Assembly (NCBI GenBank): GCA_019117605.1
Contig: DWZK01000090.1
Location: forward strand, 1 to 54,905
Source of the DNA: Candidatus Intestinimonas stercoravium
GTDB taxonomy: Bacteria; Bacillota; Clostridia; Oscillospirales; Oscillospiraceae
DNA: 54,905 nt
Direction of reading: 5' to 3'
Numbering within the stretch: position 1 is the first letter of the stretch; each line of letters opens with the position of its first letter. The position numbers and the translations under genes were made by a program. This document shows positions 24,260 through 31,867 of the stretch, one piece after another. The notes beneath the pieces are model-generated. The model was not told where the DNA came from and did no database searches. It saw nothing but the letters and a program-made list of their open reading frames with translations.

Positions 24260-24940
24260 TCACCGCCCCTGGATGACGGCTATGGCCGCCTTGGCGGCGT
24301 TCTGCTCCGCCTCTTTCTTGCTGCGCCCTTCCCCGGCGCCTACCGGTTCGCCGTTGAGGGAGACCTCCACCTGGAATACCTTGGCGTGGTCAGGGCCGCT
24401 CTCTCCCATGAGCCGGTAGCTCAGGACCTGTCCGCTCTCCCGCTGGACCAGTTCCTGGAGGGCGGTCTTGTAGTCCCGGGACCCGCCGTCCAGCTCCCGC
24501 TGGTTGTTGGTCAGGATGAACTTGGTGATGAGCTTCCGGGCCGACCCGATCCCGCCGTCCAGATACACTGCGGCGATCACCGCCTCCACGGCGTCCGCCT
24601 GGATGGAGGGCCGCTGCCTGCCGCCGCCGGCGTCCTCGCCCTTGCCCAGCTGGAGGTAGCTGCCCAGCTCCAGCTTGCGGGCCACCTCCACCAGGCTCTC
24701 CTCACACACCAGGGCGGCCCGGGTACGGGTCAGCTCTCCCTCCGGCATGTCGGGGTGGTTGCGGTAGAGGTAGTCGGCCACCACCATGCCCAGCACAGAG
24801 TCCCCCAGGAACTCCAGCCTCTCGTTGCTCCCCAGGCTCTTGCCCTTGTTCTCGTTGGCGTAGGAGCTGTGAGTCAGCGCGTTCTCCAGATAGCTGCGGT
24901 CCTGGAAGGTATAGCCCAGCCGCTGTTCCAAACGCTCCAT
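24260..24940 (-). CDS. rnc: Ribonuclease III
   Basis: The 226-aa enzyme is full length. The catalytic signature NERLEFLGDSVLGMVV is at about 39-54, and the second acidic site is in QADAVEAVIAAVYLDGG at about 111-127. The C-terminal double-stranded-RNA-binding domain runs from about 155 to the end (DYKTALQELVQR and SKKEAEQNAAKAAI). It processes rRNA precursors and double-stranded RNA. The ATG has GGGAGGTG upstream. It lies behind the acpP terminator. A GGGCGG/CCGCCC hairpin spans its own stop codon. Confidence 0.96.
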   Translation of the reverse strand: MERLEQRLGYTFQDRSYLENALTHSSYANENKGKSLGSNERLEFLGDSVLGMVVADYLYRNHPDMPEGELTRTRAALVCEESLVEVARKLELGSYLQLGKGEDAGGGRQRPSIQADAVEAVIAAVYLDGGIGSARKLITKFILTNNQRELDGGSRDYKTALQELVQRESGQVLSYRLMGESGPDHAKVFQVEVSLNGEPVGAGEGRSKKEAEQNAAKAAIAVIQGR

Positions 24941-24986
24941 ATGCTTTCACCTCCCTTCGGCGCCGCGAAGCGCGGATATAATGAAA

Positions 24987-25014
24987 CGAAAGCCCCGCCT
25001 TCGCGGGGCTTTCG
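24987..25014 (-). terminator. Terminator of acpP
   Basis: CGAAAGCCCCGC, tetraloop, GCGGGGCTTTCG: a perfect 12-bp stem 28 bases past the acpP stop, followed on the minus strand by TTTCATTATAT. Confidence 0.8.
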
Positions 25015-25042
25015 CACTCAGCGTGAGCGTATGGGCGCAGCC

Positions 25043-25279
25043 TCAGGCGTCCAGCTTGTTCTGGATGTAGTTCACCAGATCCCCCACTGTGGCGATCTTG
25101 GCGATCTCGTCCTCGGACATCTCGGAGATGCCGAACTCCTCCTCCAAGGCCATGGAGAGCTCCACGATGTCCAGGGAATCCGCGTCCAGGTCGTTTTCGA
25201 AAGTAGTGTCCATGGTGATGGTATCCGCCTCGATGCCGAACTGCTCGGAGATGAGTTTGCACAGCTTCTCGAAAATCAT
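25043..25279 (-). CDS. acpP: Acyl carrier protein
   Basis: The 78-aa acidic protein is a typical type II fatty-acid ACP with the phosphopantetheine attachment site DADSLDIVEL, Ser35. The ORF track shows it only as the tail of a 409-aa frame that begins out of frame inside plsX; the true start is the ATG at 25279 (MIFEKLCKLISEQFG), with GAGG and AAGGAG upstream. It carries growing acyl chains for fatty-acid and phospholipid synthesis. It follows plsX by 89 bases and has its own strong promoter in that gap. Confidence 0.95.
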   Translation of the reverse strand: MIFEKLCKLISEQFGIEADTITMDTTFENDLDADSLDIVELSMALEEEFGISEMSEDEIAKIATVGDLVNYIQNKLDA

Positions 25280-25315
25280 ATCGTCCTCGACTCCTTCAAA
25301 GGATTTTACACCATC

Positions 25316-25344
25316 ATAATAGGGACATTTCCGCTGGCTGTCAA
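25316..25344 (-). promoter_or_regulatory. Promoter of acpP
   Basis: On the minus strand a perfect TTGACA (25339-25344), 17-bp spacer, TATTAT (25316-25321), giving a leader of about 30 bases. This explains how acpP can be expressed more strongly than plsX. Confidence 0.8.
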
Positions 25345-25368
25345 TACCAATTTTCAATTTGTGCGGGC

Positions 25369-26400
25369 TCAGCCGGCCTCCTCCCGCTCCAGGCGCATGT
25401 GGTCGATGTTCTCCACGATGTCGTCGATGATGCCGGAGCTCACGAAGGTGGCGGCCTGCCGGATGGCGTTCTTGATGGCGTAGTCGTTGGAGGAGCCGTG
25501 GGCCTTGATCACCGGCTTGGAGATGCCCAGCAGGGCGGTGCCTCCCACCTCGCCGGAGTCCATCAGCTTCTTGAAGGCCATCAGACCGTCCTTGACGCAC
25601 AGGGCCCCCAGCTTGGTGATGAGGTTCTTCTTGAACATGGCCTTGAGCTCCCTGGCCAGGAGACCGCCGGTGCCCTCCATGGTCTTGAGGAAGATATTGC
25701 CCGAGTACCCGTCGGCCACGATCACATCCACCTCGCCGTACACCGCCTCCCGGGCCTCCACGTTGCCCACGAAGTTGATGCGGCCCTCTTTCCCCGCCTT
25801 GGTGAGGAGGGCGTGGGTCTCCTTCTGGAGTTCGCCGCCCTTGGAGGGCTCCGCCCCGATGTTCAGCAGGCCCACCCGGGGCTCCGGACGGCCCAGCACA
25901 TGGTCGGCGTAATAGGAGCCCATGAAGGCGAATTGCAGAAGGTATTCCGGGGCGCACTCGGCGGTGGCGCCGGCGTCGATGAGCACCGCGCCCCCCTTCC
26001 CCGTGGGCACCACCGGTGCCAGGGCCGCCCGGCGGATGCCCCGGATCCGCTTGACCATCAGGGTGGCGGCGGAGAGCAGCGCGCCGGTGCTCCCGGCGGA
26101 GACGAAGGCGTCCCCGCCCCCCTTCTTGAGCAGGTCCAGGCCCACCGTCAGAGAGGAGTTCTTCTTCTCCCGGAAGGCGGTGGCCGGATTGTCGCACATC
26201 TCCACCACCTGGTCGGCGTGGACGATCTCGATCCCCTTGGGCAGATCGCCGATCCCGTCCGACCGGAGGCACTGGAGGATGTCCTCCCCCCGGCCTACCA
26301 GGATGACCTCCACGCCGTACTCCTTCACCGCAGTCAGTGCGCCCCGCACGTTGCTGTGGGGCGCATTGTCGCCGCCCATGGCGTCCACGATGATCTTCAT
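25369..26400 (-). CDS. plsX: Phosphate acyltransferase PlsX
   Basis: The 343-aa protein is a full-length PlsX with the N-terminal IIVDAMGGDNAP and the conserved SAGSTGALLSAA, GRPEPRVGLLNIG and VADGYSGNIFLKTMEG segments. PlsX makes acyl-phosphate from acyl-ACP for use by PlsY in phosphatidic acid synthesis. It is a peripheral membrane enzyme. It is followed by acpP, its direct donor partner, as in most Firmicutes. Upstream by 27 bases on the same strand is a small XRE regulator gene rather than the fapR gene usual in Bacillus. Confidence 0.96.
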   Translation of the reverse strand: MKIIVDAMGGDNAPHSNVRGALTAVKEYGVEVILVGRGEDILQCLRSDGIGDLPKGIEIVHADQVVEMCDNPATAFREKKNSSLTVGLDLLKKGGGDAFVSAGSTGALLSAATLMVKRIRGIRRAALAPVVPTGKGGAVLIDAGATAECAPEYLLQFAFMGSYYADHVLGRPEPRVGLLNIGAEPSKGGELQKETHALLTKAGKEGRINFVGNVEAREAVYGEVDVIVADGYSGNIFLKTMEGTGGLLARELKAMFKKNLITKLGALCVKDGLMAFKKLMDSGEVGGTALLGISKPVIKAHGSSNDYAIKNAIRQAATFVSSGIIDDIVENIDHMRLEREEAG

Positions 26401-26427
26401 AGCATACCTTCTCTCTTATCAGTCTTT

Positions 26428-26694
26428 TTATCCATCGCAGGATCCCTGCGCCGCCGTCCGGTCCATCCCGATATCCCGCCGCTCATCGCTCAGTCCCAGC
26501 AGATAGTCGGCGGAGACCTGGAAAAACACGCACAGCGCGTAGAGCCTCGCCATGGATGTGGCGGAAGCCCCTTTCTCCATATCGCCGATCTGCGTGCTGG
26601 TGATGCCCAATTCCCGCCCCAGTTGGGAGGCGGTCATATTTCTCTCTCTCCGCAGCTGGGCCAGACGGGCCCCGAAGATCTTTTTATCGAACAT
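26428..26694 (-). CDS. XRE-family helix-turn-helix regulator
   Basis: The 88-aa protein is little more than one HTH_3 domain: RLAQLRRERNMTASQLGREL followed by the recognition segment TSTQIGDMEKG, then a short dimerisation tail including QVSADYLLGLS. I chose the ATG at 26694 because GGGGGA lies nine bases upstream; the GTG at 26712 in the track has no ribosome-binding site. The divergent intergenic region carries two matching palindromes, which makes autoregulation likely. It directly precedes plsX on the same strand, so plsX may be read from the same promoter and come under its control. Confidence 0.9.
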   Translation of the reverse strand: MFDKKIFGARLAQLRRERNMTASQLGRELGITSTQIGDMEKGASATSMARLYALCVFFQVSADYLLGLSDERRDIGMDRTAAQGSCDG

Positions 26695-26714
26695 GGCCTG
26701 TCCCCCTTGCACTT

Positions 26715-26754
26715 TCAGATCTTATCTGATATCATATATTCAGATTAAATCTGA
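26715..26754. promoter_or_regulatory. Twin palindromic operator between the xre gene and the divergent small gene
   Basis: TCAGATCTTATCTGA (26715-26729) and TCAGATTAAATCTGA (26740-26754) are two 15-bp palindromes with the shared half-site TCAGAT and a centre-to-centre distance of 25 bp. Between them lies TATCATATAT, usable as a -10 element. They fit binding by the adjacent XRE protein and control of both divergent transcripts. Confidence 0.7.
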
Positions 26755-26767
26755 AATGAGGTGTTTC

Positions 26768-26998
26768 ATGATGTCGGACCCCCTCGCCCTGCTCTTCTTC
26801 CACGACCTGGAGGCCGGCCGCATCGGCTTCGAGCACATGGAGGGCTACCGCGATGCCGCCCGGGCCCTGGCCGCCCGCACAGAGGCGGATGAGGAGCTGG
26901 AGGAGCTGGTCTACCGGCGGAGCATCCTGGAGAACGAGTGCTGCTATCGCAGCGGCTTCCGGGCCGCCCTCCGCCTGCTCCTCCAGGGGTCGGACTAG
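26768..26998 (+). CDS. Small helical protein of unknown function, divergent from the xre gene
   Basis: The 76-aa product (MMSDPLALLFFHDLEAGRIG and on) starts at ATG 26768, six bases after GAGG; the next ATG at 26771 is equally possible. It is predicted all-helical, rich in Glu, Arg, Ala and Leu, with EELVYRRSILENECCYRSGF near the end. The shape, a short acidic helix pair ending in a GFR-type segment, recalls DUF6809-like small proteins of Clostridia, but I would not rely on that. Its promoter region is shared with the xre gene. It is the only plus-strand gene in the core region. The stop codon directly abuts the duplicated trmFO tail. Confidence 0.7.
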   Translation: MMSDPLALLFFHDLEAGRIGFEHMEGYRDAARALAARTEADEELEELVYRRSILENECCYRSGFRAALRLLLQGSD

Positions 26999-27000
26999 AG

Positions 27001-27279
27001 CTCCAGCCCCGCCAGGACCTCCAGGCCCCGTCTGCTCAGCTCCGCGTTTTTATCGCGCTCGTCTCCCCACGGGACGAGTCCCGTGGGGGCCCCGGTCTGG
27101 CTGCACATCCTCGGGGCAGATCGACTGCCCCTGCGGCAAGGTCCGGACCGCCGGTCCGGACGCTTGGGCGCGCCGGACGGCGCGGCTCGCTCCGCTCGCA
27201 AGGCAAGCGCCCTCAGCGCTTCAGATCTCCAGCCCCGCCAGGACCTCCAGGCCCCGTCTGCTCAGCTCCGCGTTTTTAT
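27001..27279. repeat. 53-bp direct repeat of the trmFO 3' end flanking a palindromic insert
   Basis: Bases 27001-27053 are identical to 27227-27279, the last part of trmFO. Both copies on the minus strand encode KNAELSRRGLEVLAGLE followed by a stop (TAG in the outer copy, TGA in the gene). The 173 bases between (27054-27226) hold three successive perfect hairpins: CCCCACGGGAC/GTCCCGTGGGG (27065-27088), GGGGCAG/CTGCCCC (27113-27131) and GTCCGGACC/GGTCCGGAC (27141-27161). The layout is that of an element inserted at a gene's 3' end with restoration of the end, or of the scar of one. Confidence 0.85.
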
Positions 27280-28519
27280 TGCGCTTGCCTTTGACCTTGT
27301 AGCCCAGGGGCGGCATGATGCCGAAGTTCACGTTCATGGGCTGGAACTTCTCCACCGTCTCGTTGGATACATACAGGGCCAGGGCCCCGATGGCGGTCTC
27401 CTGGGGGAAGTCCACGGGGGGCTGTCCCAGCAGCCGCCGGGCCAGCTCCACCGCCGCCAGGAAGCCGGAGGCGGTGGACTCCACATAGCCCTCCACCCCG
27501 GTGATCTGTCCGGCGAAGCAGATCCGGGGCTCCTTCCGCAGCCGGTAGTACCGGTCCAGGAGCCGGGGGGAGTCCAGATAGGTGTTCCGGTGCATGACTC
27601 CGTAGCGGACGAACTCCGCGTGGGAGAGGGCGGGGATCATGGAGAACACCCGCTTCTGCTCCGGCCAGCGCAGGTGGGTCTGGAAGCCCACCAGATTGTA
27701 GATGGAGCCCTGGGCGTTGTCCTTGCGGAGCTGCACCACCGCATAGGGCTCCCGCCCTGTTTTGGGGTCCCGGAGGCCCTTGGGCTTCAGGGGGCCGTAG
27801 CGCAGGGTGTCCCGGCCCCGGCGGGCCATGACCTCCACAGGCATGCAGCCTTCGAATACGTTCTGGTCCTCGAAGCCGTGGACCTCCGCCGCCTCCGCCG
27901 TGGTGAGAGCCTCCCAGAAGGCGGCGTACTCCTCCTCGCTGAGGGCGCAGTTCACATAGTCCGCCGTCCCCTTGTCATAGCGGGAGGCGAACCAGGCGTG
28001 GTCCATGTCCAGGCTCTCGAAGGTCACCAGGGGGGCCGCCGCGTCGAAGAAGCTCAGGTAGTCGGCGTGGACCAGCCCCTGGATCTTCTCCGCCAGGGCG
28101 TCGGAGGTCAGGGGGCCGGAGGCCAGGATGACCTCCCCCTCGGGCGGGATCTCGGTGACCTCCCCCTCCACCACCCGGATCAGGGGGTGGGCGCGGACCT
28201 GCTCCGTGACCGCCCGGCTGAAGCCCTCCCGATCCACCGCCAGGGCGCCGCCCGCCTCCACCCGGTGGGCGTCGGCGCAGGACAGGATCAGGGAGCCGCA
28301 GCGGCGCAGCTCCTCCTTGAGGAGCCCCACCGCGTTCTCCAGCTGGTCGGAGCGCAGGGAGTTGGAGCACACCAGCTCTCCGAACCAGGGGCTGTGGTGG
28401 GCGGGCGTCATCTTTTGGGGCTTCATCTCATGCAGCTCCACGGGGATCCCCCGCCGGGCAAGCTGCCACGCCGCCTCGCTCCCCGCAAGGCCGGCGCCGA
28501 TCACGATCACGGGTCTCAT
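27221..28519 (-). CDS. trmFO: Methylenetetrahydrofolate-tRNA-(uracil-5-)-methyltransferase TrmFO
   Basis: The 432-aa flavoenzyme forms ribothymidine at position 54 of tRNA using folate as the carbon source. The FAD-binding VIGAGLAGSEAAWQLA is at residues 6-21. Cys51 in ELVCSNSLRSD and the Cys in VFEGCMPVEVMA match the two redox cysteines known from the Bacillus enzyme. The region QITGVEGYVESTASG is typical of the C-terminal half. The start ATG has GAGGAG upstream. It follows the TraX-family gene by 18 bases. Its last 53 bases are duplicated just downstream. Confidence 0.96.
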   Translation of the reverse strand: MRPVIVIGAGLAGSEAAWQLARRGIPVELHEMKPQKMTPAHHSPWFGELVCSNSLRSDQLENAVGLLKEELRRCGSLILSCADAHRVEAGGALAVDREGFSRAVTEQVRAHPLIRVVEGEVTEIPPEGEVILASGPLTSDALAEKIQGLVHADYLSFFDAAAPLVTFESLDMDHAWFASRYDKGTADYVNCALSEEEYAAFWEALTTAEAAEVHGFEDQNVFEGCMPVEVMARRGRDTLRYGPLKPKGLRDPKTGREPYAVVQLRKDNAQGSIYNLVGFQTHLRWPEQKRVFSMIPALSHAEFVRYGVMHRNTYLDSPRLLDRYYRLRKEPRICFAGQITGVEGYVESTASGFLAAVELARRLLGQPPVDFPQETAIGALALYVSNETVEKFQPMNVNFGIMPPLGYKVKGKRNKNAELSRRGLEVLAGLEI

Positions 28520-28537
28520 ATATCTCCTCGCTGTTCG

Positions 28538-29263
28538 TCAGGATAGTCCGGCGAGCGAACGCACCGCCGCGATGACCGCCAGATGGGCGGGATAGAACAC
28601 ATAGAAAAACCATTTGGGGGTCCGCAGGCCGCTTTTGGTGGGCAGGTAGATGAGGGGCAGGGCCAGCAGGGCGAAGATCGTCCAGTTGACGGGATGCCCT
28701 CCCACCACCAGGGCCAGGGGATCCTCCAGGCTCCCGCCCCACAGGGCGGGCAGGTAGTCCAGCACATAGAGCGCCGCGCCTGCGGCCCGGTGCCGGCGGC
28801 ACAGGTAGAAGATCAGCATCAGCACCACGCCGCCGTAGCCGTAGTCGAAGTTGAACAGGGCCAGGACCACCACGCAGGCCAGGAAGAGCCACCACTTCCG
28901 CTCCTTGAAGCCCCACATGGCCAGCAGGCTCAAAAACAGGGTGAAGAAGATGTTCCAGTTGGTCAGGTTGCCCAGGATGTCGTCCGGGTGGAAGGCCAGG
29001 ATCCAGAAGGGCTGGGAGACGGCGGCGAACACCGCCAGCCGCCCCAGGTAGCGCCGGATGTCGTGGGTGTACAGCAGGCCTACGGTCATGCAGTAGCAGA
29101 ACAGGGGGAAGGCCAGCCGTCCGATCCAGCGGAAGACCGGGATCTCCGGGAAAAAGGCGCTGCCGATGTGGTCGCAGAGCATGGCCGCGCAGGCGATCCA
29201 TTTCAACAGGTCCGTGTCCAGGTTGGTGTCCAGGCGTCTCTCCTGGGTCTCTTCTCTCGTCAT
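28538..29263 (-). CDS. TraX-family integral membrane protein
   Basis: The protein of about 241 aa has roughly eight membrane helices and the TraX features DLLKWIACAAMLCDHIGSAFF near the start and FPLFCYCMTVGLLYT, with FFYVFYPAHLAVI at the end. TraX was first described as the F-pilin acetylase; chromosomal Firmicute members are common and their function is not established. I chose the ATG at 29263, preceded by GAGGAGAGG; the TTG at 29317 in the track has no such signal and lies in a terminator-like region. It lies between topA and trmFO and is probably co-transcribed with trmFO. Confidence 0.87.
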   Translation of the reverse strand: MTREETQERRLDTNLDTDLLKWIACAAMLCDHIGSAFFPEIPVFRWIGRLAFPLFCYCMTVGLLYTHDIRRYLGRLAVFAAVSQPFWILAFHPDDILGNLTNWNIFFTLFLSLLAMWGFKERKWWLFLACVVVLALFNFDYGYGGVVLMLIFYLCRRHRAAGAALYVLDYLPALWGGSLEDPLALVVGGHPVNWTIFALLALPLIYLPTKSGLRTPKWFFYVFYPAHLAVIAAVRSLAGLS

Positions 29264-29312
29264 GTCGTCCTCTCCTCGGATAAGGTCTCGCCCCGCTGCA
29301 AGGGGCGGATCA

Positions 29313-29350
29313 GTCAAGGGCAGGGCCCTTGACTCCTTCCCCGGGGAAGG
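29313..29350 (-). terminator. Double hairpin between topA and the TraX gene
   Basis: Directly after the topA stop on the minus strand are the 16-bp palindrome CCTTCCCCGGGGAAGG (29335-29350) and the stem GTCAAGGGC/GCCCTTGAC with a three-base loop (29313-29333). There is no clear T-run, so it may only reduce read-through into the TraX and trmFO genes. Confidence 0.55.
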
Positions 29351-29356
29351 ACGCCG

Positions 29357-31774
29357 TCACTCGGCTTTTTTCGCCGCCGCCTTCCTGGCGGTGGTCTTCG
29401 TGGTCTTTTTGGTCCCCGCCGTCTTCTCGGCCTTGGCGGTGGACTTCTTCGCGGCGGTCTTCTTGGCCGGGGCCTTCTCCGCCCCTTCGCCCTCCGCTTT
29501 GGCCGCCGCTCTCTTCGCAGCGGTCTTTTTCGCCGCGGGGGCCTTCTCCGCCGCCGCCTTCTTCCCGGCCGTCTTCTTCTTGGCGGCCGTCTCCTGGGGC
29601 TCCGCGGCCTCCTGGGCCTCCCCGTCTTTGGCGGCGGCCTTCTTGCGGTAGCCGCCCCGCTTCTCCTCCGGGGTGAAGTTGGCGCAGTCCGGGTTGATGC
29701 AGAAGGGGCGCTTGAAGCCCCGGCCCGCCTTCTTGAACATGGTCCAGCCGCACTCGGGGCAGGTGTCCTTCACCGGCACATCCCAGGTCATGAAGTCGCA
29801 CTGCTGGGCCTTGCTGCCCTCCCTGACCACGTTGAACTCGCAGCCATAGTAGGTGTATCCCCGTTTGGAGGTCTTTTTCAGGATGCGGCCCCCGCACTTG
29901 GGGCACTTGCCGGGCATCTCCACCACGATGGGCTGGGTGAAAGTACACTCCGGATAGCCGGGGCAGGCCAGGAAGCGGCCGAACCGGCCGGACTTCACCA
30001 CCAGCTGCCTGCCGCATACCGGGCAGATCTCCTCCGACACCTCGTCGGGCACCTTGATCCGCTCCTGGTCCTTCTCCGCCTCCTGGAGCTCCTTTTCAAA
30101 GTCGCCGTAGAAGCCCTTGAGCAGGTCGCGCCAGTCCTCCTTGCCCTCCTCCACCTTGTCCAGCTGCTCCTCCATCTGGGCTGTGAAGGCGGTGTCCACG
30201 ATGTCGGGGAACTTCTCCTTCATGAGGCCGGTGACCACCTCTCCCAGGGGGGTGGGGCGGAGGTTCTTCCCCTCTTTCACCACATACTCCCGGTCCAGGA
30301 TCGTGGAGATCGTGGGGGCGTAGGTGGAGGGGCGGCCGATGCCCTTCTCCTCCAGGGCCTTGATGAGACTGGCCTCGGTGTACCGGCTGGGGGGCTGGGT
30401 GAAGTGCTGCTCCGGCTTGGTGCCGGTGAGGGCCAGGGGCTCCCCTTCCTTCAGGTCGGGCAGAGGAGACTGCTTCACCTCGTCCTCCTCATCCTTCCCC
30501 TCCACATATACAGCGGTGAAGCCGGAGAACTTGAGGGAGGAGTGGTTGGCCCGGAAGCGGTAGCCCGCGGACTCCACCTCGATGGACACGCTGTCATAGA
30601 CGGCGTTGGCCATCTGGCAGGCCAGGAACCGGCTCCAGATGAGCTTGTAGAGCCGGTACTGCTCGCTGGTCAGGTCCTTCTTCACGTCCTCGGGGGTGAG
30701 GCGCACGTCGGAGGGCCGGATGGCCTCGTGGGCATCCTGGGCCCCGGACTTGGACTTGAAGTGCCGGGTCTTCTCCGGGTAGTAGGCCGCGCCGTACCGG
30801 CTGACGATCATCTCCTTGGCGGCGGCCAGGGCCTCCTCGGACAGGCGCAGGGAGTCGGTACGCATATAGGTGATGAGGCCCACAGTGCCCTCGCCCTGGA
30901 TGTCCACGCCCTCATAGAGCTGCTGGGCCACCGCCATGGTGCGCCGGGGGGTCATGTTCAGCTTCCGGCTGGCCTCCTGCTGGAGGGTGGAGGTGATGAA
31001 GGGGGGCGCCGGAGAGCGGGTCTTGTCCTGCCGCTTGACCCCTTTCACGGTGAAGGGCGCGGCCTTCACCGCCTCCACCACCGCCTGGACCTCCTCCTCG
31101 CTGTGGAGCTCCTGCTTCTTCTCCCGGCCGTAGAAGGCGGCGGTAAAGGCGCCCTGCGCGGGCGCGATGCGGGAGAGGTCCACGTCCAGGGACCAGTACT
31201 CCTGGGGCTGGAAGGCCCGGATCTCCTCCTCCCGCTCGCACACCAGGCGGGTGGCCACCGACTGCACCCGCCCCGCCGAGAGCCCCCGGCGGATCTTCTT
31301 CCACAGGAGCGGGGAGAGCTGATAGCCCACGATCCGATCCAGCACCCGCCGGGCCTGCTGGGCGTCCACCAGGTCCATGTCGATGGCGCGGGGGGAGGCG
31401 ATGGAGTCGTTGACCACTTTCTTCGTGATCTCGTTGAAGGTGACCCGGTAGGTCTTGTCGTCGGGGATCCCCAGCAGCTCCTTCAGATGCCAGGAGATGG
31501 CCTCCCCTTCCCGGTCCGGGTCGGTGGCCAGAAAGACCTTGTCGCTGCCCTTGGCCGCCTTCTTCAGGTCGGCGATCACGTCTTCCTTCCCCTTGATGGG
31601 CTGGTAGTCCGGCTGGAACCCGTGTTCCACGTCCACCCCCAGCTTGCTCTTCGGCAGATCGCGGACGTGTCCCATGGACGCCCTGACCTCATAGCCGGGG
31701 CCCAGATACCTCCCGATGGTCTTGGCCTTCGCCGGGGACTCCACGATCACCAGATCTGTATTCGTTTTTGCCAC
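29357..31774 (-). CDS. topA: DNA topoisomerase I
   Basis: The 805-aa type IA topoisomerase relaxes negative supercoils. The TOPRIM domain begins at VESPAKAKTIGRYLG, with DPDREGEAISWH at about 92-103. The catalytic Tyr lies in GLITYMRTDSLRL near residue 303. Three Cys4 zinc-ribbon units follow (CPVCGRQ...CPGYPEC, CPKCGG...C, CPECGW...C). The last 100 residues are a Lys/Ala-rich tail with repeated AAKK blocks, like a histone H1 tail, which probably adds DNA affinity. The GTG start has GGAGG six bases upstream. It follows dprA, with a terminator between. Confidence 0.96.
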   Translation of the reverse strand: MAKTNTDLVIVESPAKAKTIGRYLGPGYEVRASMGHVRDLPKSKLGVDVEHGFQPDYQPIKGKEDVIADLKKAAKGSDKVFLATDPDREGEAISWHLKELLGIPDDKTYRVTFNEITKKVVNDSIASPRAIDMDLVDAQQARRVLDRIVGYQLSPLLWKKIRRGLSAGRVQSVATRLVCEREEEIRAFQPQEYWSLDVDLSRIAPAQGAFTAAFYGREKKQELHSEEEVQAVVEAVKAAPFTVKGVKRQDKTRSPAPPFITSTLQQEASRKLNMTPRRTMAVAQQLYEGVDIQGEGTVGLITYMRTDSLRLSEEALAAAKEMIVSRYGAAYYPEKTRHFKSKSGAQDAHEAIRPSDVRLTPEDVKKDLTSEQYRLYKLIWSRFLACQMANAVYDSVSIEVESAGYRFRANHSSLKFSGFTAVYVEGKDEEDEVKQSPLPDLKEGEPLALTGTKPEQHFTQPPSRYTEASLIKALEEKGIGRPSTYAPTISTILDREYVVKEGKNLRPTPLGEVVTGLMKEKFPDIVDTAFTAQMEEQLDKVEEGKEDWRDLLKGFYGDFEKELQEAEKDQERIKVPDEVSEEICPVCGRQLVVKSGRFGRFLACPGYPECTFTQPIVVEMPGKCPKCGGRILKKTSKRGYTYYGCEFNVVREGSKAQQCDFMTWDVPVKDTCPECGWTMFKKAGRGFKRPFCINPDCANFTPEEKRGGYRKKAAAKDGEAQEAAEPQETAAKKKTAGKKAAAEKAPAAKKTAAKRAAAKAEGEGAEKAPAKKTAAKKSTAKAEKTAGTKKTTKTTARKAAAKKAE

Positions 31775-31838
31775 TTCGTACCTCCATTGGTATCCTTGCC
31801 GCCCGCTTGAGACGCGGGCCGGGAATATCGTTGGAAAA

Positions 31839-31860
31839 ACGGGCGGCCGCGGCCGCCCGT
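31839..31860 (-). terminator. Terminator of the trkH-trkA-trmH-dprA transcript
   Basis: ACGGGCGGCCGCGGCCGCCC plus GT forms a perfect 22-base palindrome seven bases past the dprA stop, followed on the minus strand by TTTTCCAAC. Confidence 0.8.
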
Positions 31861-31867
31861 CTGCATA

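Noticed and set aside
25043-26272. 409-aa minus-strand ORF spanning plsX and acpP
   Set aside because: Its first 330 residues are an out-of-frame reading of plsX; only the last 78 codons (acyl carrier protein) are real, with their own start and promoter.
26995-27201. 68-aa minus-strand ORF downstream of trmFO
   Set aside because: Only its last 17 or so codons look like protein and these are the duplicated trmFO tail; the rest reads through hairpins.
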